DNA of 7,461 bases from Candidatus Saccharibacteria bacterium UBA6575. GTDB taxonomy: Bacteria; Patescibacteriota; Saccharimonadia; Saccharimonadales; Saccharimonadaceae. A program made the position numbers and the translations under genes. Below the pieces are notes generated by a model. The model ran no database searches and was not told the DNA's origin. It saw nothing but the letters and a program-made list of their open reading frames with translations. Shown here piece after piece: positions 5,579-7,461 of this stretch (its first letter is position 1; the number at the start of each line of letters is the position of its first letter). The DNA lies in contig DJJF01000005.1 of the NCBI GenBank assembly GCA_002434005.1, forward strand, positions 1 through 7,461. Reading direction: 5' to 3'.

Positions 5579-6602
5579 ACGACTCACGGTCTTACTAATG
5601 TTTGGCGGCCAGTCATCTGAGCATGACGTATCACTCATGTCGGCCAAAAACGTATACGCAGCAATAGATAAAAGTACCTACAACGTAGTGCTCGGGTACA
5701 TCGACCGTGAAGGTAAATGGTGGCTGCTCAAAGACTGGTCGGATAAACCAGACGAAGAGCGTCAGTCACAGATCGTTGTAGTGCCTGGCTCGAGCGCGAT
5801 TATGACTATGGCAGACAGCCAGATGATTCATGTCGACGTATTGTTCCCAATGCTGCATGGGAAGTTTGGAGAAGACGGTACAATCCAGGGTCTCGCTGAA
5901 ATGGCACACATCGCTGTAGTTGGACCAGGATTAGAATCGAGCGCTGTATGCATGGATAAACATCTCGCAAAGCAAATCCTCGAAGCATCGGGTATTCCAG
6001 TTGTACCGTGGGTAGCTATCAATAAGGGCGATGATGTCGATAAAGCTGTGAGACGAGTAAAAACGATTGACCCTACCGGGCCATGGTTCGTAAAGCCTTC
6101 AAGAGCAGGGAGCTCTGTTGGAGTAACACGAGTAACTGACATCGCTCATATGTCACGAGCGGTGGCGCTGGCGCATGAACACGACAGCCTGGCCCTCATA
6201 GAAACGGCAATTATTGGGCGCGAGCTTGAAGTCGCAGTTCTCGGTAATGTGCCTAATCACAAAGCAAGTGGAATCGGCGAAATTATCCCGGGGTCTGAAT
6301 TTTATGACTACAACGAAAAGTATTCTTTGGACTCTTCCTCGCAAGTGATCTTAGATGCTGGGTTACCAAGTGCACTCACAAAAGTCATTCGTAAGTATGC
6401 AACTGAGACATATGCAGCACTCGAGTGCAAAGGAATGGCACGGATTGATTTTCTCCTAAGTGATGAGCTGGTGCCCTACGTCATGGAGATAAATACACTC
6501 CCGGGATTCACTAACATAAGTATGTTCCCAAAGCTATGGCAGCAAAAAGGACTACCGCAACCAGAACTCATTGATCGTCTTATTAGCCTTGCGATCGAAT
6601 GA
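5574..6602 (+). CDS. ddl: D-alanine--D-alanine ligase
   Basis: Ddl joins two D-alanines using ATP in the cytoplasm, making the dipeptide that ends the peptidoglycan stem. The 342-residue product is full length. The N-terminal domain carries GGQSSEHDVSL (11-21) with the D-Ala-binding E16, and HGKFGEDGTIQG (95-106). The ATP-grasp part carries SAVCMDKHLAKQ, an ATP-contacting KPSRAGSSVG (from K174), the omega-loop DYNEKY and the metal-binding EINTLPGFT (from E305). Y250 at the end of EKY corresponds to the tyrosine (Y216 of E. coli DdlB) typical of D-Ala-D-Ala rather than D-Ala-D-lactate ligases. I would not call it Van-type. The start fits the usual family opening, a basic residue then hydrophobic residues before GG. 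Only a poor GAG-type ribosome site precedes it. It diverges from rarA and ends in TGA 25 bases before the slipin. Confidence 0.96.
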   Translation: MKRLTVLLMFGGQSSEHDVSLMSAKNVYAAIDKSTYNVVLGYIDREGKWWLLKDWSDKPDEERQSQIVVVPGSSAIMTMADSQMIHVDVLFPMLHGKFGEDGTIQGLAEMAHIAVVGPGLESSAVCMDKHLAKQILEASGIPVVPWVAINKGDDVDKAVRRVKTIDPTGPWFVKPSRAGSSVGVTRVTDIAHMSRAVALAHEHDSLALIETAIIGRELEVAVLGNVPNHKASGIGEIIPGSEFYDYNEKYSLDSSSQVILDAGLPSALTKVIRKYATETYAALECKGMARIDFLLSDELVPYVMEINTLPGFTNISMFPKLWQQKGLPQPELIDRLISLAIE

Positions 6603-6608
6603 TATACT
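6580..6608 (+). promoter_or_regulatory. Candidate slipin promoter overlapping the ddl stop
   Basis: TATACT (6603-6608, five of six) begins one base after the ddl TGA. A weak -35 TTATTA (6580-6585, three of six) lies 17 bases upstream inside ddl. The predicted start is about 6615, which keeps the Shine-Dalgarno site in a short leader. The slipin could also be co-transcribed with ddl, since only 25 bases separate them. Confidence 0.4.
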
Positions 6609-6616
6609 AGTGGAGT

Positions 6617-6622
6617 AAGGAG
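6617..6622 (+). promoter_or_regulatory. Strong Shine-Dalgarno site for the slipin gene
   Basis: AAGGAG, continuing as AGG, ends five bases before the ATG at 6628. It fixes the slipin start and is one of only two strong ribosome binding sites in the window. Confidence 0.85.
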
Positions 6623-6627
6623 AGGTC

Positions 6628-7398
6628 ATGGAATTCAGTATTTTTCTCGTTGTAGCAGTAGGTATCTTCGTTTTAAGCGGCATTAAGATCGTTAATCAGT
6701 ATGAGCGCGGAGTTGTATTAACGCTGGGTAGATTTACTGGCGTCCGCCAGCCAGGTCTGAGAGTCATAGTTCCAATTTTTCAACGTATGATTCGTGTGGA
6801 TGTACGTTCAACCCCAATCGATGTCCCTAAACAAGAAGTTATCACCAAAGACAATGTAACAGCAGGTGTTGATGCAGTAGTCTATCTACGGGTTATCGAT
6901 CCAGCCAAGGCGGTGTTGGAGACGACAAACTATGTGTACGCAACGAGCCAATTCGCTCAGGCAGCCCTCCGCGATGTTACTGGGAACGTTGATCTTGATG
7001 ATTTACTCAGTAAGCGTGAAGAGATTTCTGAAGAAATTAAGAAAATTGTTGATGCCGAGACCGATAAATGGGGAATTGATGTCGAGAATGTGAAAGTTCA
7101 GAACATCGAATTACCTCAAGATCTAAAGCGAGCCATGGCCAAGCAGGCCGAAGCTGAGCGTGATCGACGAGCAAACATCATCAATGCCGATGGAGAGAAG
7201 CTCGCAGCGCAGAACCTTGCCGATGCAGCGGCGATTTTTGCAAAGGTCCCTGGAGCTCTTAATCTTCGAACACTCAGCACATTAGAGCGAATTAGTACCG
7301 AGCCGAGCCAAAAGACGACATTCTTATTCCCGGTCGAAATGATTGATGCGCTTCGTGGTGTAGGTTCGATCATCGGCAACGACCAATCTAAGAAGTAA
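6628..7398 (+). CDS. Slipin: stomatin-like SPFH/band 7 membrane protein
   Basis: This 256-residue protein belongs to the SPFH (stomatin/prohibitin/flotillin/HflK) family, close to the prokaryotic slipins such as archaeal PH1511 as I recall it. Such proteins form membrane-anchored ring oligomers thought to organise membrane microdomains or control proteases. One N-terminal membrane segment (about 3-21) is followed by the band 7 domain. That domain includes YERGVVLTLGR, PGL..IVPIF, ITKDNV (72-77), VYLRVIDP and ATSQFAQAALRDV. A charged helical stretch from about 128 to 195, including RAMAKQAEAERDRR (168-181), probably forms the coiled coil. The C-terminal FLFPVEMIDAL is typical of slipins. The length is normal. 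The start has a strong Shine-Dalgarno site. The usual partner NfeD, a STOPP-type protease or OB-fold protein, is not adjacent: ddl lies upstream and a tRNA downstream. The gene ends in TAA. Confidence 0.93.
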   Translation: MEFSIFLVVAVGIFVLSGIKIVNQYERGVVLTLGRFTGVRQPGLRVIVPIFQRMIRVDVRSTPIDVPKQEVITKDNVTAGVDAVVYLRVIDPAKAVLETTNYVYATSQFAQAALRDVTGNVDLDDLLSKREEISEEIKKIVDAETDKWGIDVENVKVQNIELPQDLKRAMAKQAEAERDRRANIINADGEKLAAQNLADAAAIFAKVPGALNLRTLSTLERISTEPSQKTTFLFPVEMIDALRGVGSIIGNDQSKK

Positions 7399-7404
7399 AG
7401 TAGC

Positions 7405-7433
7405 TTGTCGCTTCGCCTCTGTTACGGTACAAT
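7405..7433 (+). promoter_or_regulatory. Promoter of the tRNA gene
   Basis: TTGTCG (7405-7410, four of six) and TACAAT (7428-7433, five of six) are spaced by the optimal 17 bases. The predicted start is about 7440, five bases before the mature tRNA 5' end at 7445. This is the best-balanced sigma-70-type promoter in the window. It lies directly after the slipin stop codon. Confidence 0.65.
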
Positions 7434-7444
7434 TGGCGGAGTGT

Positions 7445-7461
7445 GGCTCTTTAGCTCAGTT
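7445..7461 (+). tRNA. tRNA gene, 5' end only (anticodon outside window)
   Basis: GGCTCTT would be the 5' strand of the acceptor stem. It is followed by TA at tRNA positions 8-9, GCTC for the D-stem (10-13) and AGTT opening the D-loop, with A14 and G15 conserved. The window ends at about position 17, so the anticodon and amino acid cannot be read. A promoter with correct spacing just upstream supports the call. Confidence 0.8.

Noticed and set aside
5543..5647. Upstream extension of the rarA frame to an ATG at 5647 (35 extra residues)
   Set aside because: The extension does not look like RarA, runs antisense through the conserved ddl N-terminus, and would place the start upstream of the TATAAT box.
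5574..6602. Van-type D-Ala-D-lactate ligase
   Set aside because: The omega-loop tyrosine typical of D-Ala-D-Ala ligases (Y250, in EKY) is present and no vanH or vanX gene lies nearby.
1..7461. CRISPR array, insertion sequence, prophage, toxin-antitoxin or defence system
   Set aside because: I saw no regularly spaced repeats, terminal inverted repeats, transposase or integrase motifs. All substantial frames are explained by six housekeeping-type genes.

Overview
This 7.46 kb window is compact bacterial chromosome with six protein-coding genes and the first 17 bases of a tRNA gene. No stretch over 100 bases lacks a gene. Five genes lie on the + strand: typA/bipA, a ZIP-family metal transporter, a GH37 trehalase, D-alanine--D-alanine ligase (ddl) and an SPFH/stomatin-like slipin. 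One gene, the AAA+ ATPase rarA, lies on the - strand. I see no insertion sequence, CRISPR array, phage gene or sign of recent transfer. This reads as core genome, not an accessory island.

Organism: the style is that of a small, streamlined bacterial genome with mid-range GC by eye, very short gaps, overlapping gene ends and short housekeeping proteins. The protein sequences look to me like Candidate Phyla Radiation (Patescibacteria), possibly Saccharibacteria. That is an impression from sequence style, not a demonstrated assignment. The ddl gene ends in TGA exactly where the family ends, and no reading frame needs TGA as sense. The UGA=Gly code of Gracilibacteria/Absconditabacteria is therefore unlikely. 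Four of the six stop codons are TAG.

Layout: 13-1836 holds typA. A 99-base gap with a probable promoter, a small hairpin and a strong Shine-Dalgarno sequence leads into the ZIP transporter (1936-2736). A 44-base gap with an inverted repeat and a TATACT -10 box leads into a cytoplasmic-type trehalase (about 2781-4370). The trehalase and the convergent rarA end in the same CTAG tetramer (4367-4370). rarA (5542-4367, - strand) and ddl (5574-6602, + strand) diverge from a 31-base gap. That gap holds a perfect 15-base palindrome whose two strands give overlapping -10 boxes facing opposite ways. A TATACT box overlapping the ddl stop and a strong Shine-Dalgarno sequence precede the slipin (6628-7398). 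A good sigma-70-type promoter follows for the tRNA that starts at 7445 and runs out of the window.

Functions: the genes do not form one pathway. They cover ribosome assembly and stress (TypA), divalent metal uptake (ZIP), trehalose breakdown (trehalase), replication-fork maintenance (RarA), peptidoglycan precursor synthesis (Ddl) and membrane organisation (slipin). The most interesting signals are in the gene starts. rarA and the trehalase appear to be read from leaderless or nearly leaderless transcripts, whereas the ZIP and slipin genes have classical Shine-Dalgarno sites. ddl is preceded by two overlapping Met-Arg-stop minigenes. I found no convincing undescribed multi-gene system.
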